A stretch of DNA of 64,000 nucleotides from Nocardia speluncae NBRC 108251 (GTDB taxonomy: Bacteria > Actinomycetota > Actinomycetes > Mycobacteriales > Mycobacteriaceae), in contig NZ_BDBZ01000035.1 of the NCBI RefSeq assembly GCF_001613245.1, positions 1-64,000 of the forward strand. The letters are read 5' to 3'. The position numbers were made by a program, and so were the translations under genes. Of this stretch, positions 54,810 through 63,082 are shown piece after piece. The notes under the pieces are model-generated. The model saw only the letters and a list, made by a program, of their open reading frames with translations. It searched no databases and had not been told where the DNA came from. Position 1 is the first letter of the stretch. Each line of letters begins with the position of its first letter.

Positions 54810-55469
54810 TCAGGAAATACGGCCCAGATGGTCGGCGGTGCGAGTGGTCTCCGGTAGCCGGTAGCGGGGTGCCAGGCGCAGCACCAGTTCGCAGGCCGAG
54901 TCGAGGGTGAAACGGTGGCCCACCGAGACGTAGACCGGTTTGATTCCGCGTCGAGTGCGCAGGGCACGGCCGACGATCTCGCCCTCGGCGGTGACCGGGC
55001 TCCAGTCGCCGCGATCGGGTCCGGGCGCGCTGAACTCGCCGTAGGAGTTCTTCGCGACGCCGATACTCGGCAGGCCGGTGAGAACTCCGAGGTGTGCGGC
55101 CAGGCCGAAGCGGCGGGGATGGGCCGATCCGTGGCCGTCGCAGACGAGCACATCGGGTTCGGCAGTCAGTTCTTCCAGTGCCCGGGTCAGTGCGGGGATT
55201 TCGCGGAATGCGAAAAGGCCGGAGATGTAAGGGAACTCGATCCGTTCCCGGATGACGGCCTGGTCGAGTATCGTCAGCGATTCGGTGTCGAGTACCGTCA
55301 CCACCCCGATGGCGGTATCAGGGTCCCGGTAGGCTACGTCCAGCCCGGCCACTCGCCGTACCGGTCCGTGGTCGTCGTCTACCACGACCTGCGCCCGGAG
55401 CCGCTGCTGTATTGCGATGGCCTCCTCCTCGGACACCACCCATTCGTGCATCTGCCGCACCCGAACCAT
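54810..55469 (-). CDS. nfi: Endonuclease V (deoxyinosine-specific)
   Basis: A 219-residue nuclease that cuts near deaminated bases. Conserved blocks are VAGLDVAYRD with the metal-binding D44, FPYISGLFAFREIPAL with its glutamate, DGHGSAHPRRFGLAAHLGV with its aspartate, and IGVAKN followed by RGIKPVYVSVGHR. All key residues are present. It is convergent with proB. The start at 55469 is the first ATG; the seventh-residue Met is an alternative. Confidence 0.93.
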   Translation of the reverse strand: MVRVRQMHEWVVSEEEAIAIQQRLRAQVVVDDDHGPVRRVAGLDVAYRDPDTAIGVVTVLDTESLTILDQAVIRERIEFPYISGLFAFREIPALTRALEELTAEPDVLVCDGHGSAHPRRFGLAAHLGVLTGLPSIGVAKNSYGEFSAPGPDRGDWSPVTAEGEIVGRALRTRRGIKPVYVSVGHRFTLDSACELVLRLAPRYRLPETTRTADHLGRIS

Positions 55470-55590
55470 GCCCGGAGCCTAATCGGCGCGGCCGAGTGGA
55501 GCGTATTCGCAGGAGGAGACGCGGCGCCGGACGGCCGCGGACCGCGTGAAGATACGCGTCGTCCGAGTATTTCGACCGGAACGGACCGGC

Positions 55591-56472
55591 TCAGCCGGGG
55601 AAAGGATCCACGACCCGGTAGTTGCGCAACCGCTCGACCGCGCGGTCGTCGGACAGTTCGGCACGCGCTTCGGGATGTTCGTGATAGAAGCGGATGAGCC
55701 AGTACGTTCCCGCCGCACCGATCGAGAGTTTCTCCGCGTGTATCCGCTTGGTGCCGGTGCGACCGGGCCGGCGGCCGGGGAATTCGATGCGAATGGTGCC
55801 TTTGGAATTGTTGCGCGACTGCACGGCGATCCGTTCCACGGCCGTCCAGCTCACCCGGTTCCCGATGGAGGTTTTGGTGGGCACCACGATATGCATCGGG
55901 GTGAGCACCAGGCGGCGGATCTCCGGGCGCCGCGCGTAGACAGCGAGGTATCCGAGCACCGCAACCGAGACCGTGATCGCGAGCCACGGAGGTATCGGTA
56001 ATCGCAGGGTGAGGTTGCCGGTCAGTACTCCGATCCCGTAGATCGCGCAGAGCGCCGCCGGGCTCAGGAAGCAGATCACCAGCGCGATCTCGTAGCCGAG
56101 TGAGCGGCGCACCACCAGTGCGCCACGGTCGGTGGCGAACCGTGCACCGTCGACCCTGATTCGCGACCGGCCCCGCGAGGTCGCGGAGATCATCGGCAGG
56201 AACGAGGCCACCCATATGGTGGCCGCGATATGCAGCGCGGTGAGCAGCGGTTCACCGGAGTCGATGGACAGTGCCGCCTGCGCCGCGAGGAAGGTGGCGA
56301 GAATCGCCACCAGGAACACCGCCGGGTAGGTCCAGCCGTTGAGATTGCCGCGTAGTTCCCGCGGCGGCGGGAAGAAGCCGCCCGGCTGTACCCGGGGCGG
56401 ACCGGCCTGCACACCCGGACCCGCCTCGGCTTCAGGCGGTTCGGCGGATAGTGTGCTCGGCTGCGATGTCAT
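55591..56472 (-). CDS. Membrane protein of unknown function
   Basis: A 293-residue protein. A Pro/Gly-rich cytoplasmic N-terminus (about 40 residues) is followed by four predicted hydrophobic segments (about 48-67, 80-96, 126-150 and 160-180) and a hydrophilic C-terminal domain of about 110 residues. That domain has the shape of a PH-like fold: VLTPMHIVVPTKTSIGNR, SWTAVERIAVQSRNN and GTIRIEFPGRR. No family is recognised. ATG 56472 is the start. It lies 120 bases upstream of nfi in the same direction; no shared role is evident. Confidence 0.7.
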   Translation of the reverse strand: MTSQPSTLSAEPPEAEAGPGVQAGPPRVQPGGFFPPPRELRGNLNGWTYPAVFLVAILATFLAAQAALSIDSGEPLLTALHIAATIWVASFLPMISATSRGRSRIRVDGARFATDRGALVVRRSLGYEIALVICFLSPAALCAIYGIGVLTGNLTLRLPIPPWLAITVSVAVLGYLAVYARRPEIRRLVLTPMHIVVPTKTSIGNRVSWTAVERIAVQSRNNSKGTIRIEFPGRRPGRTGTKRIHAEKLSIGAAGTYWLIRFYHEHPEARAELSDDRAVERLRNYRVVDPFPG

Positions 56473-56657
56473 CGGTACTACCTGTACTCCAGGGTTGCTT
56501 CGGGTGCCTGTGATGATATCGGCAATCGCCCGGCAACTCCTGTTCGCGAACCGTGGGTGGCGTCAGTGCGCCACCGGAGCCCGCTTTCGCACCCTGCCGT
56601 TCCGCTCGCAGCACCGGTGGCGCCGCGAGCGGAATGTCTCGAATGCGTTCTACCGGT

Positions 56658-58838
56658 TCAGCTTTCTGCGCCCACAGGGCGGGGCGCGTCCGTCCAGCGC
56701 GGCCGGAACCGATCGATCAGCACCACGACCACCAGCGAAACCACGCCCCACAACGCGAATGTCGTCAAATGCGTGCCGACCGTATCCGCGTCGAAGTACA
56801 GGATCGAGCGCACCGATTCCACCGCCGCCGGCATCGGCAGCACATCGTGCAGGACCCGGAACATCCCCGGTTCCATATAGATCGACATGGCGCCGTTGGA
56901 TGCGGGCACACCGAGGAACATGAGTACCGCGATCACCGGGAGGACGGCCAGCATGCCGAGGAGTCGTACGAAGATCGTGGTGAACAGGGCGGTACTGAAT
57001 ATCGCGACCGTTCCCACCCCGAGCAGCGGTAGGAAATGCCCGTGTACGGCGCCGACGAGCGGGCCCGCGATCAGCCATACGACCGCCGACATCGCCACCG
57101 ACCAACCGGCCAGGAGTGGCAGCAGGGTGCGCAGGCCCATCACCATCGGTGCTGCCGTCGCGCCGACGATGATGATCATGAAGCCGGCCATGATCCAGCC
57201 CATGGCCAGGTACATACTCACCGTACCCATGCTGTCGGTATCGGCCAGTGCGGTGATGTTCTCGGTTTCCATCGGCAGCTGCTGACCTGCGGCAACCTGG
57301 CCGAACACTGTCTGCACGACCTGCTGCTGGCTCATCCCGGCAGCCTCGTTGGTGATCAGCGTGGCGTGCGGGGTCTGTGCCGAGGGCAGGATGTAGGCGG
57401 CCGATACCGTGCGGTCACGGACGAGCTCGCGGGCCTCGTCGCTATCGGCGGCACCGCGCAGATCGAACAGGCCGGCCATGTTCTGATCGAGACCCTGCAC
57501 CACCTGATCGGCCATTTCCGGGGTGGCCGCGACAATCGCCACCGGCATCTCGTCGGGTGCCGGTTGATACATGGCGCCGAGCATGGTCGTCATCATCATG
57601 CCCACCATGGCAAAGGGGAAGAACGCCAGCAGGGCGTAGTGCACGCGAGCGCGGGGGCGTGGGCCGGGCAGTAGGGATTCGACGGTGCGCGCGGGCGGTG
57701 CGGCATCCGGATCACGGCGCCGCTTGACGGCGTCGACCCCGAGTGTGGCAAGCAGTGCGATGCCGGCGCCGGCGGCGAGTACGGCCAGGTGACCGGCGAG
57801 CCCGTTGCCGCCGAAGAAGAGGATCGAACGCAGCGCCTCACCTGTGGCCGAGGCGGGCAGAAAACCGTGCAGCACCGGGTAGAGCGAGGGCAGTGTGTAC
57901 ACCGACATGCCGAGGTTCGAGGCCGGAACACCCAGCACCATCAAGAAGAGCATGCCCACCAGAACGGCCATCGGCCCGAGGATCCGGGTGAGGAACAGCT
58001 GCACCGAACCCACCGCGAACACCGCCAGCCAGCCGATACCGAGCACTTGCGCCGTATGACCTTCGACTGCGCCGAGGATCGGGTCGGCGACCGTCCACAC
58101 CAGCCCGGCCATGAGCGCCGCCCAGCCCGCGAGCAGCGGGACGAACCGCCGGAACCGCAACAGTTCCGGCGCCGAGGACAGCATCAGGCTCAGCGGCATG
58201 TATCCCGCGAGCATGAGCGCGGTGGTCATGAACATGACCGCAAGGCCGGCAGTGTCGTGCGCCGGGAGCGGCGCGAGATCTTCGGTGTGCGGCCGGAGGT
58301 TCTCGGCGATCACCTGGGCCGACAGCACCTGACCGATGCCGGCCGACTGAGAAGCGCCCGCGGCGCCGGCGGTGTAGACCGCGGCGGTTCCGTCGGGTCC
58401 GGCCGGGAGCGCGACCGCGCCGCTGACCTCACGGGCGAACACGAGTTCACGGGCTTCGGCATCGCTACCGGCGATCCGTACGTCCACGGCTTCGCCCTGA
58501 TCGGTTTCCAGCGCCGTCGCGAACTCGGCCGCGCCCGGCCCGGTGACCGCGACCGGCATATTGTTCGGCGCCGGTGCGTGCATGGCGGCGAGGTACCCGG
58601 TGATCATCATGCTGACCATCAGAAACGGGAAGATGAACATGCCGGCGATGCGGCCGATCTTCTCCTTCTTCGCGCGTGCCGCCTCTTCGCGGCCGGCTTC
58701 GTCGAGCTCGGCATCGGTGGGCGGACTGTCGGTTTCGGTCGGCGAGGCGGTCACCGCGGTACTCCTTGCTGTGGGCAGATTCGAACCCGTGGGTTCGGCA
58801 GGAAGATCGGTGGGTTCTCGGCGGCGGGGCAGCGTCAT
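56658..58838 (-). CDS. Large membrane protein with internal duplication (DUF3533/YhgE-like)
   Basis: A 726-residue membrane protein with about 12 membrane segments. Two halves (about 60-380 and 395-715) share the same plan: FPFLMVSMMITGYLAAMHAP versus FPFAMVGMMMTTMLGAMYQP, then an extracellular region, then LLPLLAGWS, FLPLLGVG and GVPASNGAMSIY type blocks. A soluble region rich in polar residues lies between the first two segments in each half. This resembles tandem ABC-2/YhgE-like permeases. ATG 58838 has GAGGGA nearby; GTG 58856 extends it by six residues. A TetR gene lies divergent with about 110 bases between, and is a probable regulator. Confidence 0.8.
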   Translation of the reverse strand: MTLPRRREPTDLPAEPTGSNLPTARSTAVTASPTETDSPPTDAELDEAGREEAARAKKEKIGRIAGMFIFPFLMVSMMITGYLAAMHAPAPNNMPVAVTGPGAAEFATALETDQGEAVDVRIAGSDAEARELVFAREVSGAVALPAGPDGTAAVYTAGAAGASQSAGIGQVLSAQVIAENLRPHTEDLAPLPAHDTAGLAVMFMTTALMLAGYMPLSLMLSSAPELLRFRRFVPLLAGWAALMAGLVWTVADPILGAVEGHTAQVLGIGWLAVFAVGSVQLFLTRILGPMAVLVGMLFLMVLGVPASNLGMSVYTLPSLYPVLHGFLPASATGEALRSILFFGGNGLAGHLAVLAAGAGIALLATLGVDAVKRRRDPDAAPPARTVESLLPGPRPRARVHYALLAFFPFAMVGMMMTTMLGAMYQPAPDEMPVAIVAATPEMADQVVQGLDQNMAGLFDLRGAADSDEARELVRDRTVSAAYILPSAQTPHATLITNEAAGMSQQQVVQTVFGQVAAGQQLPMETENITALADTDSMGTVSMYLAMGWIMAGFMIIIVGATAAPMVMGLRTLLPLLAGWSVAMSAVVWLIAGPLVGAVHGHFLPLLGVGTVAIFSTALFTTIFVRLLGMLAVLPVIAVLMFLGVPASNGAMSIYMEPGMFRVLHDVLPMPAAVESVRSILYFDADTVGTHLTTFALWGVVSLVVVVLIDRFRPRWTDAPRPVGAES

Positions 58839-58949
58839 CGATCCCTCGGGCCGCACACCCGGTATGGACCCAATTTACGCCACTTGACTTAAAATGGTGA
58901 TACCCGCGGGCTGTGAGACTGATCGCAACCGCGAAGGCACGGTACGGGC

Positions 58950-59633
58950 ATGATGAACCTGCCGGCAGGGCACGACAGAAGGCGAGGAAAAACGGTGGGA
59001 CGGCGCGGTGATCTGGCCAGGCAGGCCCTTCTCGACTCCGCCGAGGAACTGTTCGCGACTCATGGAATCGACTCGGTATCCAGCCGGCGGATCGCAGAGC
59101 ACGCAGGCCAGTCCAACCACTCGGCCGTCACCTACCACTTCGGGGGCCGCGACGAACTGCTGCGCGAACTGGTGGACCGATACCGCGAACCGGTGCGCCG
59201 GATCCGCGCCGATCTGGTCGCCCAGCTCCCGGCCGACCCCGGTCTCACGCACTGTCTGCAATGCCTGATCCTGCCGGTGACCAGCCATATCGGATCCCTG
59301 CCCACCCCGACCTGGCGGGCGAGGTTGCAACGTCAGCTGGCCACGACACCGTCCACAGCCGCCATGCTCACCGAATCCGCCCGCGCCGACGAGCTGTCCG
59401 ACCGCGTGATCGCGCACATCAACGAATATCTGTCGGCGGTCCCGCCCACGGTGCGTACCGGTCGCGAGCGGATCGTAAGCCGCATGATCATCGATATCTG
59501 CGCCGAATACGAGACCCGGATCAGCGAGGGCTCGCAAACCGCCGAGTGGACGGCGCTCGGATACTTCCTCACCGACGCCTGCGCCGGCCTGCTCAGCGCT
59601 CCGGTGAGCCACCCGGATTTCACCGGGTTGTAG
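58950..59633 (+). CDS. TetR-family transcriptional regulator
   Basis: A 227-residue TetR protein. The HTH region is LARQALLDSAEELFATHGID, followed by the unusual SRRIAEHAGQSNHSAVTYHF. The C-terminal region (SRMIIDICAEYETR) holds the ligand domain. Start is uncertain: ATG 58950, or GTG 58995 which follows GAGGAA at good distance. The divergent, duplicated membrane protein is the likely target. Confidence 0.88.
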   Translation: MMNLPAGHDRRRGKTVGRRGDLARQALLDSAEELFATHGIDSVSSRRIAEHAGQSNHSAVTYHFGGRDELLRELVDRYREPVRRIRADLVAQLPADPGLTHCLQCLILPVTSHIGSLPTPTWRARLQRQLATTPSTAAMLTESARADELSDRVIAHINEYLSAVPPTVRTGRERIVSRMIIDICAEYETRISEGSQTAEWTALGYFLTDACAGLLSAPVSHPDFTGL

Positions 59634-59729
59634 GCGAAAGCCGTACCCCGTCGTCGAAGCGGCGAGACAAAACCGCCGGTGTGGGGCGCGCGGGCCGGGT
59701 CGGTCGGACCCCATGATGCTGGGCTCGGA

Positions 59730-61076
59730 TCAGGCCCCGCGGGCGAAATCGGCCGGCAGCGCCGGCACCCCCGCGTCGAAACCGGCGATATCGAGCATGC
59801 CGGCGTCCTGCGGGTCGGCGATGGTGAAGTGGCTTGCGGTCATCCCCACCACCAGCTTGGCCTGCGGGTTGATGTGTTCCCGGTAGCGCCGAAGCGACTG
59901 GTGCGGGTGTTGCTGCCCGGCCCAGGTCTCGCTGTCGGTGAGGACCACGAACACATCCACGTCGATACCGCGTTCGAGGGCATAGCGCATGGGCAGCGAG
60001 CAATCCGTACCGCCGAACGGCAGGCTCGACACCGCGCGGATCGCATCGTCGAGCCGCTGCCGCGGACTGATATCCACCTGCCGTAGCCCCGCCTCCCGGT
60101 AACTCGCACCATCTCCTCGCGCGGTGAACCCGACGATCCGGTGGTGCGTTTCGGTCGCGGCGGTCACCAGCGCGAGTGCCGCACTGGCCTCCCGCGCCGA
60201 CAGGGGCAGACCGGCGATCGGGGACGCCATGGATCCCGAGACGTCCAGCGCGAGCAGATACCGCTTTCCGGTGGGCTTCACCGCCCGGAACGCCGCATAG
60301 AACGCCGCGTCGAGGGCATCGACGATCTGCTGCGCCGGTGTCCAGGTGCCGCGGCCACGCACACCGCGCCCCGCGGCATAGGTGCGCAGCGCGACCAGCA
60401 CGTTCACCGGGTGCACCCGTGCGCGCTGCAACCGCTCGGGATCCGCCGGCTGCGCGGCCACCGCGCCGGTCCGTGTGGCGAGCGGGTCGAGCAGGCCGAG
60501 GCCGGTCAGTTGCGGCAGCTGCCGCATGAGCGCAGTATGCGGAAGACCGTTGTCCAGCAGTGCTTCCCATACTGCGGGCTCGGTGAGCGCGGTATCGGGC
60601 AGCATCTCCCACGACAGCCGGTACTCGTGTACCAACGCCGGGACGGCAGCGGCATCGGCGGTCTGTGCGCGGTGGAACCCTTCCACGAGCCGCAATCCGT
60701 CCAGGGCGGGCTCGCGTCCGCAGATCCAGTCGAACAGGCGCTTACGCTCGTCCTCGGCGGTTTCCGGGTGGGACAGGCGCAGCAGGTCGCGGTGGGTCCA
60801 GCCTTCCCGCTGCCGGAACTTCACGGTCTGATAGGCGATTTCGTCGAGCGGCCGGCTCGTGTACCAGTGCGCGACGGCACGGCGCAGGCCGCGGCCCCAG
60901 CCGCGGAACTATTCGATATAGCGTGCGAACAGGAACAGATGAGTTCCGGTGCGCGCCACCAGCGGTAGCGCGTCCAGTGCAGTTCGCCGGCCCTCGATAT
61001 CGCCGAGCGCGGCCGCGGCGGCGAGCGCGAACAGCGCGGGATTCTGCCGTGGCTGGTGGTGCCGACCGGAGTTCAT
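59730..61076 (-). pseudogene. Ro60/TROVE-VWA protein, 5'-truncated and amber-interrupted
   Basis: The remnant reads, from 61076 down, NSGRHHQPRQNPALFALAAA and then GTHLFLFARYIE, an in-frame TAG (60909-60911), then FRGWGRGLRRAVAHWY and on to the stop at 59730. Intact relatives continue FARYVEQFRGWGRGLRRAV at this point, so a CAG-to-TAG change is the simplest explanation. The whole N-terminal third of the TROVE domain (about 100 residues) is missing: upstream is the fecE gene. The C-terminal half keeps the von Willebrand A fold with a MIDAS (LALDVSGSMASP). Ro60 proteins bind misfolded RNAs and Y RNAs and partner exoribonucleases. The internal GTG at 60824 could start a 364-residue VWA-only protein, but a natural product is doubtful. 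Confidence 0.85.
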
Positions 61077-61175
61077 GCACCCGGGTTGCCCTGGGGCATG
61101 CAGGATTCGAACCCGTATATGCCGGATAACCGGCCGGCGTCGGCCCGTTCTCGTTGTGCGCGGCACGACAGGCGG
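61045..61175 (-). ncRNA. Candidate Y RNA-like (tRNA-mimicking) element next to the Ro60 remnant
   Basis: Read on the minus strand, GGGTTCGAATCCTG (about 61101-61115) is a tRNA T-arm: loop TTCGAAT closed by CGGG/CCTG with one G-T pair, itself enclosed by GGCAT/ATGCC (61119-61123 and 61095-61099). Immediately after it, CATGCCCC (61093-61100) can pair with GGGTGCATG (61074-61082) into a hairpin capped by a small GGG/CCC loop, like an acceptor stem with a closed end. A gene-adjacent hairpin GCCGG-TTAT-CCGGC lies at 61121-61134. Bacterial Y RNAs carry a tRNA-like module and flank Ro60 genes. No D-arm or full tRNA is evident, so the call is tentative. Confidence 0.35.
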
Positions 61176-61198
61176 GTGGTCGTGGTGGTGTTCCGGCA

Positions 61199-62023
61199 TC
61201 ACCGGTCGGCAGGGCGCGGGTCGGCGGCTGTCCGGCGATAGCGGATCACCGGGATGCCGTCGTCGACGATAACGGTGGCGCGGACACCGTAGACGTTGTG
61301 GACGAGTTCTTCGGTCAGGGTTTCGGCGGGGTAGCCGTGGGCGGCGATGCGGCCGCGGTCGAGCACCAGGATGTAGTCGCAGAACATGGCCGCGAGGTTC
61401 AGGTCGTGCAGGGCGACCACGGTGGTGATGGGCAATTCGGTGATGAGATCCAGGATCTCGAGCTGGTGGGCGATATCGAGATGGTTGGTGGGTTCGTCGA
61501 GCAGCAGTTCACTGGGTTCCTGGGCCAGGGCGCGGGCGATCTGGGTGCGCTGGCGTTCGCCCCCCGAGAGGGTGCGCCAGGTGCGATGCGCGTGCGCGCC
61601 GAGCCCGGTTGCGTGCAATGCCTTGTCGATCGACTTTTCTTCCTGTGGGTCCGTACCGAACAGGTCGCGGTGCGGGATCCGGCCCAGGCGTACGACATCG
61701 TGCACGGTGATATCGACCTCGGTATGTGCGTGCTGGCCGACTGTCGCGACCCGGCGGGCCAGCGGCCGCCGGCCGAGACGCTGCAGTGGGGTGCCGTCGA
61801 GGGTGACGGTGCCGTGATCGGGTCGCGAGATTCCGGCGAGCAGCCGTAGCAAAGAGGATTTACCGGACCCGTTCGGCCCGAGCAACCCGACCGTCTGGCC
61901 GGGCAGCGGGCGGATATCGATATCGTCGACGACCAGGTTGCCGCCGCGGGTCCACGACAGGTGTGTGCCGCTCAGTGTCATCTGCTCACCTGCGTCCTGT
62001 GGCTCGTCGACCGGCCGGGGCAC
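61199..62023 (-). CDS. Ferric-siderophore ABC transporter ATPase
   Basis: A 274-residue ATPase of the FecE/FepC type that drives iron-siderophore import. Walker A GPNGSGKSS is at 49-57, the signature LSGGERQ near 155, and Walker B LLLDEPTNHLD with the H-loop VALHDLNLA follow. The start GTG 62023 may be replaced by ATG 61981. It is downstream of the permease gene with a nine-base gap. It ends next to the Ro60 remnant. Confidence 0.92.
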   Translation of the reverse strand: MPRPVDEPQDAGEQMTLSGTHLSWTRGGNLVVDDIDIRPLPGQTVGLLGPNGSGKSSLLRLLAGISRPDHGTVTLDGTPLQRLGRRPLARRVATVGQHAHTEVDITVHDVVRLGRIPHRDLFGTDPQEEKSIDKALHATGLGAHAHRTWRTLSGGERQRTQIARALAQEPSELLLDEPTNHLDIAHQLEILDLITELPITTVVALHDLNLAAMFCDYILVLDRGRIAAHGYPAETLTEELVHNVYGVRATVIVDDGIPVIRYRRTAADPRPADR

Positions 62024-62032
62024 CCGGCCGTG

Positions 62033-63082
62033 TCATGCGGTACTCCGGGTGCGGAACAGCAGGAGCGCGAACGCCGGGACCCCGATCAATGCGGTGACCA
62101 CACCGACCGGCACCTCCTGCGGCGCGAAAACGGTTCTCGCCAGCGCGTCGACCCAGACCAGCAGTACCGCGCCCAGGACGGCACAGACAGGTAGCAACCG
62201 GCTGTGCCGGGGACCCACCAGGAACCGAGCGGCGTGCGGGAGAACCAGGCCGACGAAACCGATTGCCCCGGCCGCGCTGACCAGCACCGCGGTCATCAGG
62301 GCGGTGACAACGAGCAGTAGTAGCCGGGTCCGCCCGACTGCGATGCCCAGGGTCGCCGCGGCCGACGAGCCGAAGGTGAACGCGTCCAGTGCGGAATGCC
62401 GCCACCAGCACAGTACGAAACCGGCGGCGCAGACCAGCGCGGTGACCGTGACATCGGTCCAGCTCGCACCTGCCAGCGAACCCAGTAGCCAGAACAGGAT
62501 GCCGCGGGTGCGTTCGGCGTCGGCGGAGGACAGCACGATGAACGAGGTGAGCGCGGAGAACAACTGGGTGCCCGCGACCCCCGCCAGCACCACCTTGGCC
62601 GCGCCGCCGCCGGCGCCTGCCGCCAACAGCAGCACCAGCCCGAACGAGACCAATGCGCCGGCCAGCGCGCCGGTGGACAGCGATACCAGACCGCCGCCCA
62701 CCCCGAGCACCGCCACGATCACCGCGCCGGTGGAGGCGCCGGAAGAGATACCGAGGACGAACGGGTCCGCGAGTGGGTTGCGCAGCAGCGATTGCATGAT
62801 TGCCCCGCAGACGGCCAGTCCGGCGCCGCAGATCGCGGCGAGCAGGGTCCGTGGTAGCCGCAGTTCCCAGACGATGCCTTCCCGGATCGCCGAGAGCTCC
62901 GCGGCGCCGATGCCGAGCTTGTCGAACAGTACTGCGTACACGTCGCCGATGGACAGCTCCGCGGGACCGATGGTGATCGTGAACGCCATCGAGACGGCCA
63001 GCGCCACCAGACCGAGTAGCACCAGCGCTGTGGTCGCGGGTGCGCGCGTGATCGGGGCGGGCGGCGCTGTCTGCGGACTCAC
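62033..63082 (-). CDS. Ferric-siderophore ABC transporter permease (FecCD)
   Basis: A 349-residue permease with about nine to ten hydrophobic segments. The conserved GLAVCGAIMQSLLRNPLADP and GISSGAS, and the later FVGLVLPHAARFLVGPRHSR with the coupling loop, are typical of FecCD. GTG 63082 overlaps the stop of the binding-protein gene as GTGA. The Vit-B12/siderophore substrate cannot be told from sequence. Confidence 0.94.
   Translation of the reverse strand: MSPQTAPPAPITRAPATTALVLLGLVALAVSMAFTITIGPAELSIGDVYAVLFDKLGIGAAELSAIREGIVWELRLPRTLLAAICGAGLAVCGAIMQSLLRNPLADPFVLGISSGASTGAVIVAVLGVGGGLVSLSTGALAGALVSFGLVLLLAAGAGGGAAKVVLAGVAGTQLFSALTSFIVLSSADAERTRGILFWLLGSLAGASWTDVTVTALVCAAGFVLCWWRHSALDAFTFGSSAAATLGIAVGRTRLLLLVVTALMTAVLVSAAGAIGFVGLVLPHAARFLVGPRHSRLLPVCAVLGAVLLVWVDALARTVFAPQEVPVGVVTALIGVPAFALLLFRTRSTA

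Noticed and set aside
61081..61175. A complete tRNA gene on the minus strand around GGTTCGAATCC
   Set aside because: No matching 5' acceptor strand or D and anticodon arms occur 70-90 bases upstream on that strand, so it is at best a tRNA fragment or a Y RNA-like module.
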